This document shows, piece by piece, positions 63,478 through 64,000 of a stretch of 64,000 bases of DNA (position 1 is the first letter of the stretch; every line of letters starts with the position of its first letter). The position numbers and the translations under genes were made by a program. Under the pieces are notes generated by a model. That model was not told the origin of the DNA, did not search any database, and saw nothing but the letters and a program-made list of their open reading frames with translations. This stretch comes from Actinostola sp. cb2023 (lineage: Eukaryota; Cnidaria; Anthozoa; Actiniaria; Actinostolidae). The stretch spans positions 317,501 through 381,500 of the forward strand of contig JAUJYZ010000439.1 of NCBI GenBank assembly GCA_033675265.1. Reading direction: 5' to 3'.

Positions 63478-64000
63478 CTAGCCATGAGTTACACAACTTG
63501 TCATTGTCGCAAAGGAACCTATCAGGCTGTCATAGGCAATACACCTGACCCATATCCTGTATTGAGTATTACTCTCTAAACCATCCCTAAATAAATATTC
63601 TGTAAAAGGCAAGATATAAGCCATATAGTCGTCTCTGTCTGACTTTTGAATCCAAACTTCATAATTAATGAAAGCATCCTTAAAATATTTAAGATTGATT
63701 GGTTGTTGCCATGATATGGAGAGAGAGGGCTGTAATGTATCCTGAACACCAAAGCATGTAACATTTAAGACTTTTGAAGGATATAATCCATGCTGTAATC
63801 CATTAAAACCAATTAGGTTTTGACTGTTCTGATAGGCACCTTCTATGACCTTGAGGAATGAACTCTCGTCAACAAGTGTATCCTGGTATATTCTATACAA
63901 CCAGAATGGATCACTACAGCAAAGGTGGGGTGGAACCTCCAAGGTACTTTGAATTAAATCTTGGTCCTTTTTTGATAGGTGCTTTATTCCACCAATCTCG
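63478..64000 (-). CDS. C-terminal part of an unidentified protein with an FN3-like domain (partial at window edge)
   Basis: Open from the window edge (EIGGIKHLSKKDQDLIQSTL...) to a TAG stop, at least 173 aa with no intron visible, so it is probably the last exon or exons. The last ~100 residues have the look of a fibronectin type III domain: LSISWQQP early, YEVWIQKS in the middle, then LESNTQYRIWVRCIAYD, matching the Trp, Tyr and L-x-x-x-T-x-Y pattern. There is no membrane segment after it. The first part contains two Cys (CCSDPFWLYRIYQ). I do not recognise the family. The true N-terminus lies outside. Confidence 0.6.
   Translation of the reverse strand, partial: EIGGIKHLSKKDQDLIQSTLEVPPHLCCSDPFWLYRIYQDTLVDESSFLKVIEGAYQNSQNLIGFNGLQHGLYPSKVLNVTCFGVQDTLQPSLSISWQQPINLKYFKDAFINYEVWIQKSDRDDYMAYILPFTEYLFRDGLESNTQYRIWVRCIAYDSLIGSFATMTSCVTHG

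Overview
The window looks like nuclear DNA of an invertebrate animal. Genes are split by many GT-AG introns, there is no operon structure, and the recognisable proteins are animal housekeeping and cell-cycle factors: V-ATPase subunit d, lysosomal alpha-N-acetylglucosaminidase and a p107/p130-type pocket protein. Moderate AT-richness, abundant foldback (snapback) MITEs, tRNA-derived SINE remnants and a gustatory-receptor-like 7TM gene suggest a non-bilaterian or other marine invertebrate. An anthozoan cnidarian is my best guess; this is inference, not proof.

Layout. 1-3180: no gene; short dispersed repeats, an 8-bp minisatellite and a 20-bp AT-rich minisatellite. 3181-8411 (+): a four-exon gene for a USP-like (peptidase C19 fold) protein with two in-frame peptide repeat arrays and one apparent 1-base frameshift. 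8912-14305 (+): complete eight-exon V-ATPase subunit d gene (356 aa). 14306-27265: gene-poor; a 2.2-kb foldback element, MITEs, hairpins, a recent ~1-kb tandem duplication, a 184-bp satellite and a GC-rich inverted repeat. 27266-42772 (+): complete seven-exon NAGLU gene (755 aa); its third intron is a ~9-kb array of a 64-bp unit. 44802-59703 (-): complete 29-exon retinoblastoma-like gene. 61111-62556 (+): single-exon 7TM protein resembling gustatory receptor-like proteins, divergent from the RB-like gene. 63478-64000 (-): 3' end of an unidentified gene with an FN3-like domain.

The genes are a neighbourhood rather than a pathway, although V-ATPase (lysosome acidification) and NAGLU (lysosomal hydrolase) are functionally related. 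The pocket-protein gene has E2F-type motifs just upstream of its start codon, which suits feedback control by E2F.

The most unusual signal is that two minisatellites are built from an exon edge plus its splice site: five copies of an exon end with its donor in the V-ATPase gene, and about fifteen copies of an acceptor with the exon start in the RB-like gene. Both arrays therefore place runs of decoy splice sites beside a constitutive exon. The other main signals are the higher-order NAGLU intron array, long hairpins in the probable NAGLU 3'UTR, and hammerhead-like cores in repeats.
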